9,692 nucleotides of DNA from Bacillota bacterium (GTDB taxonomy: Bacteria; Bacillota; Clostridia; Tissierellales; Peptoniphilaceae): positions 1-9,692 of the forward strand of contig JAEXBU010000081.1 of the NCBI GenBank assembly GCA_023393815.1, given 5' to 3'. Position numbers and translations under genes: made by a program. Shown one piece after another: positions 1 through 7,450 of this stretch (position 1 is its first letter; the number at the start of each line of letters is the position of its first letter). A model generated the notes under the pieces. It worked only from the letters and a program-made list of their open reading frames with translations, did no database searches and had not been told where the DNA came from.

Positions 1-355
1 TGCCCACTTCGTCGGAAGGAAAACTGAGCAAAATATGGAGCTTGCGGCCGCTCTTTGCAAGACCTTTTAAGATCGTGGAAAAGCGGTTCCGTGATAAGAT
101 CGGAAAAACGACGCCGAAAGGACCGTCAAAGGATTCGGCCACGTCTTTGGCAATGTCGTCTACCGTGGCGTAGTTGCCTTGGCTTCGTGCGACTAAGGAT
201 TCCGTGACGCAGATAATATCCTTGTCTCTCAGAGGAATGGATTCCGATTCAATGGCATTTTTTACCGAATCGAATACCACGTCGACTAAGTTGTCGCCTT
301 GCTTTACCATAGGCAGTCGAATGCCTCGGGTCGTCGTTCCAATGTAGCGCTTCAT
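1..355 (-). CDS. CofE-like protein (coenzyme F420-0:L-glutamate ligase family), N-terminal part
   Basis: The gene reads leftward off the window, so only about 118 N-terminal residues are visible. They begin MKRYIGTTTRGMRLP, followed by a VTESLVARSQGNY segment around residues 53-65, a DDIAKD segment, and a GVVFPILSRNRFSTIL segment. This pattern resembles the CofE/FbiB gamma-glutamyl ligase family, which in methanogens and actinobacteria adds glutamate to F420-0. I chose the ATG at 355 because an AGAGGCG-like ribosome binding site precedes it and family members start at this point. An in-frame ATG at 376 would add seven residues but has no good binding site. Bacillota usually lack F420, so the true substrate is uncertain and the F420 name should be taken as a family label only. 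It is divergent from the membrane glycosyltransferase at 470. Family membership is fairly secure; function is not. Confidence 0.75.
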   Translation of the reverse strand, partial: MKRYIGTTTRGIRLPMVKQGDNLVDVVFDSVKNAIESESIPLRDKDIICVTESLVARSQGNYATVDDIAKDVAESFDGPFGVVFPILSRNRFSTILKGLAKSGRKLHILLSFPSDEVG

Positions 356-401
356 AATACGTATCGCCTCTTTCATATTCAAAAGTAAAAATGACTATCC
401 T

Positions 402-410
402 ATTCTACCA
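402..410 (-). promoter_or_regulatory. Extended -10 promoter for the CofE-like gene
   Basis: On the minus strand the sequence reads TGGTAGAAT, an extended -10 element (TGn plus TAGAAT). It predicts a transcript start near 395 and a leader of about 40 nt. No good -35 hexamer lies at the right distance, which is normal for extended -10 promoters. It overlaps the expected -35 position of the rightward promoter at 426-434. Confidence 0.5.
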
Positions 411-425
411 TACTTTACCAAAAGG

Positions 426-434
426 TGGTATGAT
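426..434 (+). promoter_or_regulatory. Extended -10 promoter for the membrane glycosyltransferase
   Basis: The plus strand reads TGGTATGAT, an extended -10 element. It predicts a start near 441 and a leader of about 29 nt that carries a strong AGGAGG site ahead of the GTG at 470. The expected -35 position (about 406-411) is poor and coincides with the leftward -10 element, so the two promoters overlap back to back. Confidence 0.5.
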
Positions 435-469
435 GAAAGTAAAAGAGATGAAAAAAAGGAGGAGGATCG

Positions 470-1816
470 GTGCAAGGTGTCTTACGACGACGGGGCGATT
501 TTTTTCACAACCATGGGGTGATGTTGCTCATTTTGTGGTTGCTTTTTTTTGAGCGTTTGTGGATGTTATCGCATTTAGGGGCCACCTACGGTCTCGAGAG
601 CGACGACATGAGTTACGTGCAATCGGGAATCACTTTGTACCGGACCGGTACGTTGATTATGCACGATCTTATCAGCGCCCAAATTATGCCGGGGCTTCCC
701 GCTTTGATCGCCCTCGTGGCCGTTTTTTTCGGTACGGGAGAAACGCTGTGGCTCGCGCTGAAGGTGCTCTGGTGCATTTTCGGCGTCCTGGCGGCCTGGT
801 TTACCTACCTCGCCATTTGCGAGAAGGCACCCCGCTATGCTGCCATTTTGCCCGTGCTTATGTTTTTTACGCCGGACTTCGCCTGGCAGGATAACCTGAT
901 CTTAACGGAGACGCCTTATTTATTTCTCGTCAGTCTTTACCTTTACGGGGTGATGCGCATGGGCAATCGAAAAGATTGGATGGGCTTTGGGATTATGGCT
1001 GTCAGCGCCTTTTTGGCTTTTATGCTGAAAGCTCAGGCCATTTGCCTCTTTTTCTTGCCCCTGCCGTATTTGTGGATCAAAAAGTATCCCTCCATCCGCC
1101 TCTGTATGCAGGCGCTGATCGTGATGTTCGCCCTGGCCTGTTTTATGATCCCCTGGAGCATACGCAATTACAAGCAGTTCGGCAGCTTTATTCCTACTAC
1201 TTATGGCGTGGGAAATCCGCTCCTTTTGGGCACGTTTCAAGGGGAAGGCTATCCGGAGCGGGACTATTTCGATCGGCAAGTGTTTATCGATCAGGTCTAC
1301 GAGGAGCAGCGCTTTTTAAAACAGCCGGACGGCGAATTTTTGCCTCGCCACAAGCGGTATTTTGAACTCCTTGCGGACAAGAAAATGGCCGAGGCTCGCA
1401 TGGCCTATTGGTGGAAACACGATCGGGCCTCGATGCTCAAAAGTTATTTGTGGCTCAAGCCGAAAAGTATGCTCTTTCAAACGTTTTATTGGGATGAAGT
1501 GATTCCCCACACGAAATATCCGATTATCCACCTAAGGCAATTGGACTTTACCTTGGCCATGGCGGCGGCGGTGGTGGTTTTGATCGCGCGAAAGACCATT
1601 GCCGAGACATATTTCGTTCTTTTCGCTTATTGGGTGCAAGTCTATATGTATGCCTACGCCTATGTTTTCGACCGCTACGCCCAAACGCTGCTTCCTTATC
1701 GCTACGTGGCGATCGGCTTTCTGATTCCCGCCGCAGTTTCGATCCTCCGCCGCGGGATTCGCTACGTGCGGGGCAAGCGCGCGTATCGGGAGGGGCTAAA
1801 AATACAAAAGCAATAG
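470..1816 (+). CDS. GT-C fold membrane glycosyltransferase (GT39/PMT-like)
   Basis: A 448-residue polytopic membrane protein. It starts with GTG behind a near-perfect AGGAGGAGG site at 457-465. Hydrophobic segments lie roughly at residues 16-35, 72-90, 95-116, 122-136, 148-164, 172-188, 190-203, 213-230, 360-374, 380-399 and 410-426. The first extracytoplasmic loop contains ESDD (residues 43-46), the position where GT-C enzymes carry their catalytic acidic residue. The segment IPWSIRNYKQFGSFIPTT (residues 227-244) and the DRYAQTLLPYRY stretch near residue 401 are typical of the Dol-P-mannosyltransferase/ArnT-like superfamily. Such enzymes transfer sugars from lipid-phosphate donors to proteins, lipids or wall polymers on the outer face of the membrane. 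Donor and acceptor cannot be read from the sequence. It stands alone: convergent proS follows, and no sugar-nucleotide or wall gene is adjacent in the window. Confidence 0.75.
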   Translation: MQGVLRRRGDFFHNHGVMLLILWLLFFERLWMLSHLGATYGLESDDMSYVQSGITLYRTGTLIMHDLISAQIMPGLPALIALVAVFFGTGETLWLALKVLWCIFGVLAAWFTYLAICEKAPRYAAILPVLMFFTPDFAWQDNLILTETPYLFLVSLYLYGVMRMGNRKDWMGFGIMAVSAFLAFMLKAQAICLFFLPLPYLWIKKYPSIRLCMQALIVMFALACFMIPWSIRNYKQFGSFIPTTYGVGNPLLLGTFQGEGYPERDYFDRQVFIDQVYEEQRFLKQPDGEFLPRHKRYFELLADKKMAEARMAYWWKHDRASMLKSYLWLKPKSMLFQTFYWDEVIPHTKYPIIHLRQLDFTLAMAAAVVVLIARKTIAETYFVLFAYWVQVYMYAYAYVFDRYAQTLLPYRYVAIGFLIPAAVSILRRGIRYVRGKRAYREGLKIQKQ

Positions 1817-1831
1817 AAGGCCTTTTTGGGC

Positions 1832-1874
1832 AAACAAAAAGCACCCGGATTTTCTCCGCGTGCTTTTTGTTTTT
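1832..1874. terminator. Bidirectional intrinsic terminator between glycosyltransferase and proS
   Basis: The arm AAACAAAAAGCAC (1832-1844) pairs perfectly with GTGCTTTTTGTTT (1860-1872). An inner CGGA/TCCG stem continues it after one C-C mismatch, closing a TTTTC loop. The flanking T-rich arms give U tracts in both directions. It ends the glycosyltransferase transcript 16 nt after its stop codon. It also serves the leftward proS transcript, whose TAA (1875-1873) directly abuts the stem. Confidence 0.85.
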
Positions 1875-3309
1875 AATAGGATTTGGCGTAGTAGACCATG
1901 TGTTTTGCGGGTTTTCCGCAGTGGATACAGGTTCCCGACAATTGTTCTTCTTCGAAGGGGATGCAGCGAATGGTTGCGGTGGTTTCGTCCTTGATTTCCG
2001 CTTCGCATTCTTCATCTCCGCACCACATCCCTTTAATGAAGGGATTGCCGTTGGCCATTTTTTCTTTAAATTCCTCGTAGTCGGTGACTACAAAGGTATT
2101 GGCATCCATGCGGGCTTTGGCGGCGGCGAACATATCTTTTTGAATGGTTTCCAGCATTTCGTCCACTTTGTCCGCCAAGTTGTCCATGGAGACGAAGATC
2201 TTTTCGTTGGTGTCTCGGCGAACGAAGACCACTTGGTTCTTTTCGATGTCTTTCGGACCGATTTCGATACGAAGGGGCACGCCTTTCAATTCCCATTGAT
2301 TGAACTTCCAACCCGGGCTGTATTGTTCCCGGTCGTCGAGTTTGACGGCGAAGCGGCCTTTCAGGCTGTCGTAGAGTTCTTGGGCCTTTTCCTTTACGCC
2401 TTCCTTATGCAGGGCAATGGGTACGATGACCGTTTGAATCGGTGCGATGCGGGGCGGCATGACCATGCCGCGGTCGTCGCCGTGAACCATGATCAAAGCG
2501 CCGATCAGACGCGTAGTAATAGCCCAGCTCGTGGTCCAACCGTAGGCGAGTTTGCCTTCGCGGTCTTGGTATTGAATGTCGAACATCTTGGTGAAGTTTT
2601 GGCCTAAATTGTGGCTCGTGCCCGCTTGCAGGGACTTGCCGTCGTACATCATCGCTTCCAGCGTGTAGGTGGCGTCGGCACCGGCGAAACGTTCGGAATC
2701 GCTCTTTTTGCCGACGACGAGGGGAATCGCCAACTCTTCTTCGATGATTTGACGATACATTTCCTGAATCATCAAGGTTTCCCGTTGGGCATCTTCATAA
2801 GTTTCGTGAACCGTGTGGCCTTCTTGCCAGAAAAATTCCACGGTACGAAGGAAGGGGCGGGTCGTCTTTTCCCGGCGGAAGACCGTACACCATTGGTTAA
2901 TCAGCAGGGGCAGATCCCGATAGGTTTGAATCCATTTGGAATACATGGTGTTAATGATGGTTTCGGACGTGGGGCGCACGACCAAGCGTTCCGCCAGTTC
3001 GTCTTCTCCGGCGTGGGTAATCCAATAGACTTCCGGCGCGAAGCCCTCGAAGTGATCCACTTCTTTTTGAAGCAGGCTTTCCGGGATCATCATGGGGAAG
3101 TAGGCGTTTTGGTGACCCGTTTCTTTTAACCGGCGGTCGGTATCGTTCTTAATGTTTTCCCACACGGCGAAACCGTAGGGGCGAATGACCATGCAGCCCC
3201 GAATGGGCGCGTAATCGGCCATTTCCGCTTTTAAGACGATGTCCGTATACCATTGTGCAAAATCTTCATCTCTCGGCGTAATCTCTCGTACAAATTTTTC
3301 TTCAGCCAC
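1873..3309 (-). CDS. proS: Prolyl-tRNA synthetase, short Thermus/archaeal-type with C-terminal zinc ribbon
   Basis: The enzyme (478 residues) charges tRNA-Pro with proline in the cytoplasm. Class II motifs are clear: RPTSE (residues 112-116), motif 2 FRRE (144-147) with RPFLRTVEF (151-159), and a motif 3 region GWTTSWAITTRLIGAL followed by VHGDDRGMVMPPRIAP. There is no INS editing insertion between motifs 2 and 3. The C-terminus carries cysteines 430, 435, 461 and 464, a likely zinc site, and ends in Tyr478, as in the Thermus-type (group 3) ProRS. I place the start at GTG 3309-3307, reading VAEEKFVREITPRDEDF, because GAGGAGG lies just upstream. The open frame extends a further 110 codons upstream, but that part is the T-box leader and is not protein. 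Expression is controlled by that leader. Its TAA stop touches the shared terminator with the glycosyltransferase. Confidence 0.96.
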   Translation of the reverse strand: MAEEKFVREITPRDEDFAQWYTDIVLKAEMADYAPIRGCMVIRPYGFAVWENIKNDTDRRLKETGHQNAYFPMMIPESLLQKEVDHFEGFAPEVYWITHAGEDELAERLVVRPTSETIINTMYSKWIQTYRDLPLLINQWCTVFRREKTTRPFLRTVEFFWQEGHTVHETYEDAQRETLMIQEMYRQIIEEELAIPLVVGKKSDSERFAGADATYTLEAMMYDGKSLQAGTSHNLGQNFTKMFDIQYQDREGKLAYGWTTSWAITTRLIGALIMVHGDDRGMVMPPRIAPIQTVIVPIALHKEGVKEKAQELYDSLKGRFAVKLDDREQYSPGWKFNQWELKGVPLRIEIGPKDIEKNQVVFVRRDTNEKIFVSMDNLADKVDEMLETIQKDMFAAAKARMDANTFVVTDYEEFKEKMANGNPFIKGMWCGDEECEAEIKDETTATIRCIPFEEEQLSGTCIHCGKPAKHMVYYAKSY

Positions 3310-3330
3310 GTTGTGCCTCCTCAATGCAAT

Positions 3331-3368
3331 AAAAAAACCACGGTTTCGCAGGGACGAAAAACCGTGGT
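3331..3368 (-). terminator. T-box regulatory terminator upstream of proS
   Basis: On the minus strand ACCACGGTTT (from 3368) pairs with AAACCGTGGT (ending 3337), with a further CG pair inside after a two-T bulge. A run of seven T (3337-3331) follows. The 5' arm shares the ACCACGG of the T-box sequence, so terminator and antiterminator are mutually exclusive. Confidence 0.92.
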
Positions 3369-3547
3369 ACCACCCAAATTCAATACCCGAAATGGGTATC
3401 CTCGACGTTTTAACGCAACGAACGGTCCGGTTTGCGGACAACTCCGGAGCGGGATTCCGCCGGGCGCCATCGTCGAATCTTGCAATCGGTGAATTCGACT
3501 CCCTGAGATTTAGCCGAGCGTACTTTTCTCCATCGAAGTTTTTGAAT
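3331..3547 (-). ncRNA. Proline-responsive T-box riboswitch leader of proS
   Basis: The leader binds uncharged tRNA-Pro and so allows read-through into proS. All main parts are visible on the minus strand. The base of Stem I pairs AACTTC (3540-3535) with GGAGTT (3445-3440). A kink-turn-like GAT bulge follows, then GGAG/CTCC. The specifier loop has AGTA (3524-3521) opposite GAA (3457-3455), the expected loop-E element, followed by T and CCC (3453-3451), a proline codon. A distal hairpin GTCGAAT/ATTCGAC lies within Stem I. Stem III is ATACCC/GGGTAT (3399-3383). The T-box core GGGTGGTACCACGG includes TGGT (3372-3369), which can pair with ACCA of a tRNA whose discriminator base is A, as in bacterial tRNA-Pro. 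The exact 5' end is inferred from the promoter. Confidence 0.93.
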
Positions 3548-3553
3548 ACATTT

Positions 3554-3581
3554 ATTATACAGGCTCGAGCGAACTTGTCAA
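3554..3581 (-). promoter_or_regulatory. Sigma-A type promoter of the proS T-box leader
   Basis: On the minus strand a consensus TTGACA (3581-3576) is followed by a 16-nt spacer and a consensus TATAAT (3559-3554). The predicted start, near 3547, lies a few nt before Stem I of the T-box. Confidence 0.9.
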
Positions 3582-3632
3582 GTGCGAGGCGTGTAAAAAT
3601 TATATTTTTTCTCGAGGGAAGGGCGCGGGTTC

Positions 3633-3661
3633 TTGACATTGAATTTTCCTTTGACTATTAT
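3633..3661 (+). promoter_or_regulatory. Sigma-A type promoter of the glnA-pyrG-nudix operon
   Basis: A consensus TTGACA (3633-3638) is followed by a 17-nt spacer and TATTAT (3656-3661). The start would be near 3668, leaving a leader of about 88 nt before the glnA ATG. An AT-rich block (3595-3610) lies between this promoter and the divergent proS promoter. I saw no good GlnR/TnrA or CodY box. Confidence 0.85.
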
Positions 3662-3673
3662 AAAAGAAAACAC

Positions 3674-3738
3674 CCCTTGCGGCGCGAGGGTTTATAGGTT
3701 TTTTTATATTGGTTATCTTTCGAGAGAACCAATTTTTT
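3674..3738 (+). promoter_or_regulatory. Structured glnA leader with terminator-like hairpin (possible attenuator)
   Basis: Two hairpins lie between the transcript start and the ribosome binding site. The first is CCCTTG/CGAGGG (3674-3690) around a CGGCG loop. The second (3708-3733) is an 11-position stem with one A-G mismatch, capped by a TTCG tetraloop and followed by six T (3733-3738), the form of an intrinsic terminator. A GGTTTTTTT tract at 3697-3705 could pair, with G-U pairs, to AGAGAACC (3723-3730) and break the terminator. That alternative fold is an inference. It would allow glnA and the whole operon to be controlled by premature termination. The effector is unknown. The loops do not show the AnnG hexaloop pattern of ANTAR-protein targets. 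Confidence 0.6.
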
Positions 3739-3755
3739 CTATTTTAGGAGGAAAT

Positions 3756-5834
3756 ATGGATCTAGACAAGAAGTTCGGGGAGATGGCGTTTAACAAGCGC
3801 ATGATGCGAGAGCGGCTGCCCCACGCCATTTATTATCGGTGGAAAAATGCCATTCGAAACGAGGTGCCTTTGGATCGGGAGACCGCCGATGCCATCGCCC
3901 ACGCCATGAAGGAGTGGGCCTTGGAAAAAGGCGCCACCCACTATTGCCACTGGTTTCAGCCCCTTAACGGTCTGACGGCGAAAAAACACGACGCGTTTTT
4001 GGATCGCACAGACAAGTACGAAGTGATTGAGCGCTTTTCCGGCAAGGAACTGATCCGCGGGGAAAGCGACGGCTCGTCTTTTCCCACCGGAGGTATGCGC
4101 AGCACCTTCGAGGCGCGGGGATACACCTATTGGGACGCCACAGCGAACTCTTTTATCATCGACCGGATTTTGTACATTCCCACGATCTTCGTTTCCTTTA
4201 ATGGGGACAAACTGGACAAAAAAGGCCCCCTGCTCGCGTCCATGGGTCTCATCAGCGAGTACGGATCCAAGGTGGTCAATCTCTTTGAAAAGGACGAATA
4301 TACCTATCGCATGAAGCCGAAAGTGGGTTTGGAGCAGGAATTTTTCCTCATCGACAAATCCCATTACGACAAAAGGAGCGATTTAAAAAGTGTCGGCCGC
4401 ACTTTAATCGGTGCCGGCGCGCCCAAGGGACAGGAAATGGGGGACCACTACTTAGGCAGCATTCCCAAGCGCGTCATGGCCTTTTACGAGGCGGTCAACG
4501 AAAAGTTGTGGGAGCTGGGCATTTTTGCCAAGACCGAACACAACGAAGTGGCGCCCTGTCAATTTGAAATCGTGGCCCTGTTCGAAAACGCCAACATCGC
4601 CGTGGACTACAACCAGTTGATTATGAGCATATTAAAGGAAACGGCCGCCGATTACGATCTGTTTTGCCTACTTCACGAAAAGCCCTTCGCCGGCGTAAAC
4701 GGAAGCGGCAAGCACAACAATTATTCCCTCGTCACCAATTACGGAAAAAACATCTTTGATCCCGGCGATAATCCCAAAGAAAACCTCACCTTCCTCTTAT
4801 TCCTCGCGGCCATGATTGAAGCGGCCGACGACTACGCGCCCTTGTTCCGCATCGCCTCGGGCGGGCCGACCAACGATCGGCGTCTGGGCGGATTGGAGGC
4901 GCCGCCGTCCATTATTTCCATCTTCCTCGGAAACGACCTGGAAGAAATCTTAAAAGACATTGCCCACGAAGAGTACCACGCCAAGATCGAAACCCTGCCA
5001 GAGATCAAGATCAACTCTTTAGGCTATACGCCTCGGGATTCCAGCGACCGAAATCGCACGAGCCCCTTAGCTTTTACGGGAAACAAGTTTGAATTTCGCA
5101 TGGTGGGCTCTTCCATGACCGCGGCCGATGCCAACATCGTCATCAACACCACCTTAGGTCACAGCTTGCGGAAAATGGCCGAGCGCCTGGAGCCTTTGGC
5201 GGAAGACGAAGAGGCTCTGCGCCGAGAAGCTTATACCGTCATCGCGGAAATTGTGCGCGCCCACGAGCGCATTCTCTACAACAAAGACAACTACTCCCAA
5301 GCGTGGGTGGAAGAAGCCGAGCGACGCGGTCTTCCCAACTACGCAACCTTCTTCGAAGCCATTCAAGCTTTAAAGGACAAAGAGTTGATTCAAATTTTCG
5401 GCGACTACGACGTATTGAGCGAAAGCGAAGTAGAAGCCATTTACGAAGTGGGTCTGGAGTCCGTCTCCATTCAGGACTTTTTGGAAGCGAGAACGTTGAT
5501 GACCATGCTCTCCAAAGACGTGGAACCGGCGGTAGTGGCGGAGCTGAACGATCTTTTGAACGTCACCGAACGCTTGGAAAACGCCGCATTAAAGGATCGC
5601 CTGCAAACATTAAATGTGCTCTTTGAAGAACTTTTGTTGCGTCACAAAAAATTAAAGGCCACCTACGCCAAAGCCAAGACTTTGGAAGGCTACGAACGGG
5701 CGGAATTTTTTGAAAAAGAAGTCATTACGCAATTTCCCCACATCCGAAAGATTTGCGACGAATTGGAAAGTCGCGTTTCCAGAAAACATTGGACCATTCC
5801 CACCTACGAAGACATTTTTACAGGACTTAATTAG
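3756..5834 (+). CDS. glnA: Glutamine synthetase type III
   Basis: The enzyme (692 residues, normal for GSIII) makes glutamine from glutamate, ammonia and ATP in the cytoplasm. Family signatures are GLEQEF (residues 191-196) with metal-binding glutamates, NGSGKHNN (315-322), and NRTSPLAFTGNKFEFR (433-448). A long C-terminal region rich in Glu, Leu and Lys is typical of GSIII dodecamers and is absent from short GSI enzymes. The start at ATG 3756 follows AGGAGG (3746-3751) and gives MDLDKKFGEMAFNKRMM. The frame stays open upstream to 3633, but that region is promoter and leader. It is the first gene of an operon: its stop TAG lies inside the ribosome binding site region of pyrG, 8 nt before that start. 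Expression probably depends on the promoter at 3633 and perhaps on the leader hairpin. The symbol glnN is also used for this type. Confidence 0.96.
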   Translation: MDLDKKFGEMAFNKRMMRERLPHAIYYRWKNAIRNEVPLDRETADAIAHAMKEWALEKGATHYCHWFQPLNGLTAKKHDAFLDRTDKYEVIERFSGKELIRGESDGSSFPTGGMRSTFEARGYTYWDATANSFIIDRILYIPTIFVSFNGDKLDKKGPLLASMGLISEYGSKVVNLFEKDEYTYRMKPKVGLEQEFFLIDKSHYDKRSDLKSVGRTLIGAGAPKGQEMGDHYLGSIPKRVMAFYEAVNEKLWELGIFAKTEHNEVAPCQFEIVALFENANIAVDYNQLIMSILKETAADYDLFCLLHEKPFAGVNGSGKHNNYSLVTNYGKNIFDPGDNPKENLTFLLFLAAMIEAADDYAPLFRIASGGPTNDRRLGGLEAPPSIISIFLGNDLEEILKDIAHEEYHAKIETLPEIKINSLGYTPRDSSDRNRTSPLAFTGNKFEFRMVGSSMTAADANIVINTTLGHSLRKMAERLEPLAEDEEALRREAYTVIAEIVRAHERILYNKDNYSQAWVEEAERRGLPNYATFFEAIQALKDKELIQIFGDYDVLSESEVEAIYEVGLESVSIQDFLEARTLMTMLSKDVEPAVVAELNDLLNVTERLENAALKDRLQTLNVLFEELLLRHKKLKATYAKAKTLEGYERAEFFEKEVITQFPHIRKICDELESRVSRKHWTIPTYEDIFTGLN

Positions 5835-5842
5835 GAGGCATT

Positions 5843-7450
5843 ATGACAAAATATATATTTATAACCGGCGGCGTCGTATCGGGCATCGGCAAAGGGATCA
5901 GTGCGGCGAGCATCGGCCGTCTCTTAAAAAATCGCGGCTTTAGCGTGTTTATGCAAAAATTCGATCCCTACCTGAACGTGGATCCCGGCACCATGAGCCC
6001 CTACCAACACGGGGAAGTTTTCGTTACCGCCGACGGGGCGGAAACGGACTTGGACTTGGGCCACTACGAACGTTTTATCGACGAAGAACTGACGAAGGCC
6101 GCCTCCGTTACTACGGGGAAGATCTATTCCCGCGTCATTAAAAAAGAGCGTCGCGGCGACTACGACGGGGCCACGGTGCAAGTGATCCCCCACGTCACCG
6201 ACGAAATCAAACACGCCATCTATAGAGCCGGCAAGGAATCCGGTGCCGACGTGGTCATTACCGAAATCGGCGGCACCGTCGGCGACATCGAGGGGTTGCC
6301 CTTCATCGAAGCCATTCGCCAAATTCACTCGGAATGCGCCCAAGAAGACGTACTCTTCGTACACACGGTTCTAATCCCCGTGATTCCGGGAAGCGACGAG
6401 CTGAAGACCAAGCCCACCCAACACAGCTTTAAACAACTCATGAGCCAGGGGATCAAGGCGGACATCATTATCACCCGAAGCGACGGGGCAATCGACGCCT
6501 CCGTTCGCAACAAAATTTCCCTCTTCTGCGACGTGCCCAAGGAAAATGTCATCGAATCCCGCCACGTGGATTTAATCTACGAATTGCCCAACGTGTTTAG
6601 AGAACAAAATTTAGATGAAATCATTATGAACCACCTCAAGCTCGAGCCGAAAGCGTTAAAAGTCGACGACTGGCGTCACATGGTGGAAGCGTTCAAGCAG
6701 GCGGAAGGTGCCATTCACATCGCCCTGGTGGGCAAATACGTGCAGTTGCACGACGCCTACCTGTCCGTCTCGCAAGCCCTTTTGGATGCGGGCTACGACA
6801 TGGGGCGGCTGGTGCAAATTCACTACGTGGATGCGGAAGATTTAGTGGACGAGGCCTCCTTGGATCGCGCCTTAAAAGACGTGGACGGCATCCTCGTACC
6901 CGGCGGCTTCGGCGAACGGGGCATCGAGGGCATGATCCGCGCATCGAAATACGCGCGGGAACATAAAATTCCCTACTTTGGCATCTGCCTCGGTATGCAA
7001 ATCGCCGTCATCGACATCGCTCGAAATTTGGCCGGCTTAAAAGACGCCAACTCCACGGAATTTGACGTAGACACCACATACCCGGTCATCGACCTGATGG
7101 AATCCCAAGTGGGAGTGGAAAACCTCGGCGGCACGCAGCGCCTGGGCAACTATCCTTGCCACCTAATCGAAGATACGCGAGCCGCGAAGCTGTACAAAGA
7201 AACGGACATTTTGGAGCGCCACCGCCATCGCTACGAATTCAACAACGAATTCCGAGGCGTTTTGAGAAAAGCCGGTCTCACCATCGCCGGAACCAACGAA
7301 GATTTGGATTTGGTGGAAATCATCGAGTTGGATCAAGGCAGCTATTTTGTCGCCTGTCAATTCCATCCGGAATTTAAATCCAGACCCAACCACATCCATC
7401 CCTTGTTCCACGGATTTATCGAAGCGGCCGGGAAGCGGGCCCTACGGTGA
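5843..7450 (+). CDS. pyrG: CTP synthase (glutamine-hydrolysing)
   Basis: The enzyme (535 residues) converts UTP to CTP using ATP and the amide of glutamine. The N-terminal synthetase domain has the P-loop GGVVSGIGKG (residues 9-18, Lys17), followed by QKFDPYLNVDPGTMSPYQHGEVF and ETDLDLGHYERF, which bind nucleotide and magnesium. The C-terminal class I glutamine amidotransferase domain has GICLGMQ with nucleophile Cys382 and the HPE pair His508/Glu510. All key residues are present. The ATG at 5843 follows AGGAGG, which overlaps the glnA stop codon, so translation of the two genes is probably coupled. No promoter or leader hairpin of its own fits in the 8-nt gap. The CDS ends with a GTGA overlap into the Nudix gene. 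Confidence 0.97.
   Translation: MTKYIFITGGVVSGIGKGISAASIGRLLKNRGFSVFMQKFDPYLNVDPGTMSPYQHGEVFVTADGAETDLDLGHYERFIDEELTKAASVTTGKIYSRVIKKERRGDYDGATVQVIPHVTDEIKHAIYRAGKESGADVVITEIGGTVGDIEGLPFIEAIRQIHSECAQEDVLFVHTVLIPVIPGSDELKTKPTQHSFKQLMSQGIKADIIITRSDGAIDASVRNKISLFCDVPKENVIESRHVDLIYELPNVFREQNLDEIIMNHLKLEPKALKVDDWRHMVEAFKQAEGAIHIALVGKYVQLHDAYLSVSQALLDAGYDMGRLVQIHYVDAEDLVDEASLDRALKDVDGILVPGGFGERGIEGMIRASKYAREHKIPYFGICLGMQIAVIDIARNLAGLKDANSTEFDVDTTYPVIDLMESQVGVENLGGTQRLGNYPCHLIEDTRAAKLYKETDILERHRHRYEFNNEFRGVLRKAGLTIAGTNEDLDLVEIIELDQGSYFVACQFHPEFKSRPNHIHPLFHGFIEAAGKRALR

Noticed and set aside
1630..2607. Long plus-strand open frame opposite the end of the glycosyltransferase gene and proS
   Set aside because: It lies antisense to the conserved proS C-terminal half, crosses the bidirectional terminator and shows no recognisable domain or ribosome binding site; a shadow of proS codon bias.
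3573..3583. Palindrome ACTTGTCAAGT over the proS -35
   Set aside because: Short, and largely explained by the consensus TTGACA; proS control is accounted for by the T-box.
3310..3639. In-frame 110-codon N-terminal extension of proS
   Set aside because: This stretch is the T-box leader and promoter. The GTG at 3309 with GAGGAGG matches the normal ProRS N-terminus.
3642..3656. Possible CodY box between the glnA -35 and -10
   Set aside because: The first half AATTTTC matches, but the second half has six mismatches to AATTTTCWGAAAATT.
3674..3738. ANTAR-protein target RNA (dual hairpin) upstream of glnA
   Set aside because: Two hairpins with the second as a terminator fit loosely, but the loops (CGGCG and TTCG) lack the AnnG hexaloop pattern, and no ANTAR gene is in the window.
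3633..3755. In-frame upstream extension of glnA from an ATG at 3633
   Set aside because: It would start translation at the -35 box. The ATG at 3756 has a good AGGAGG and the expected GSIII length.
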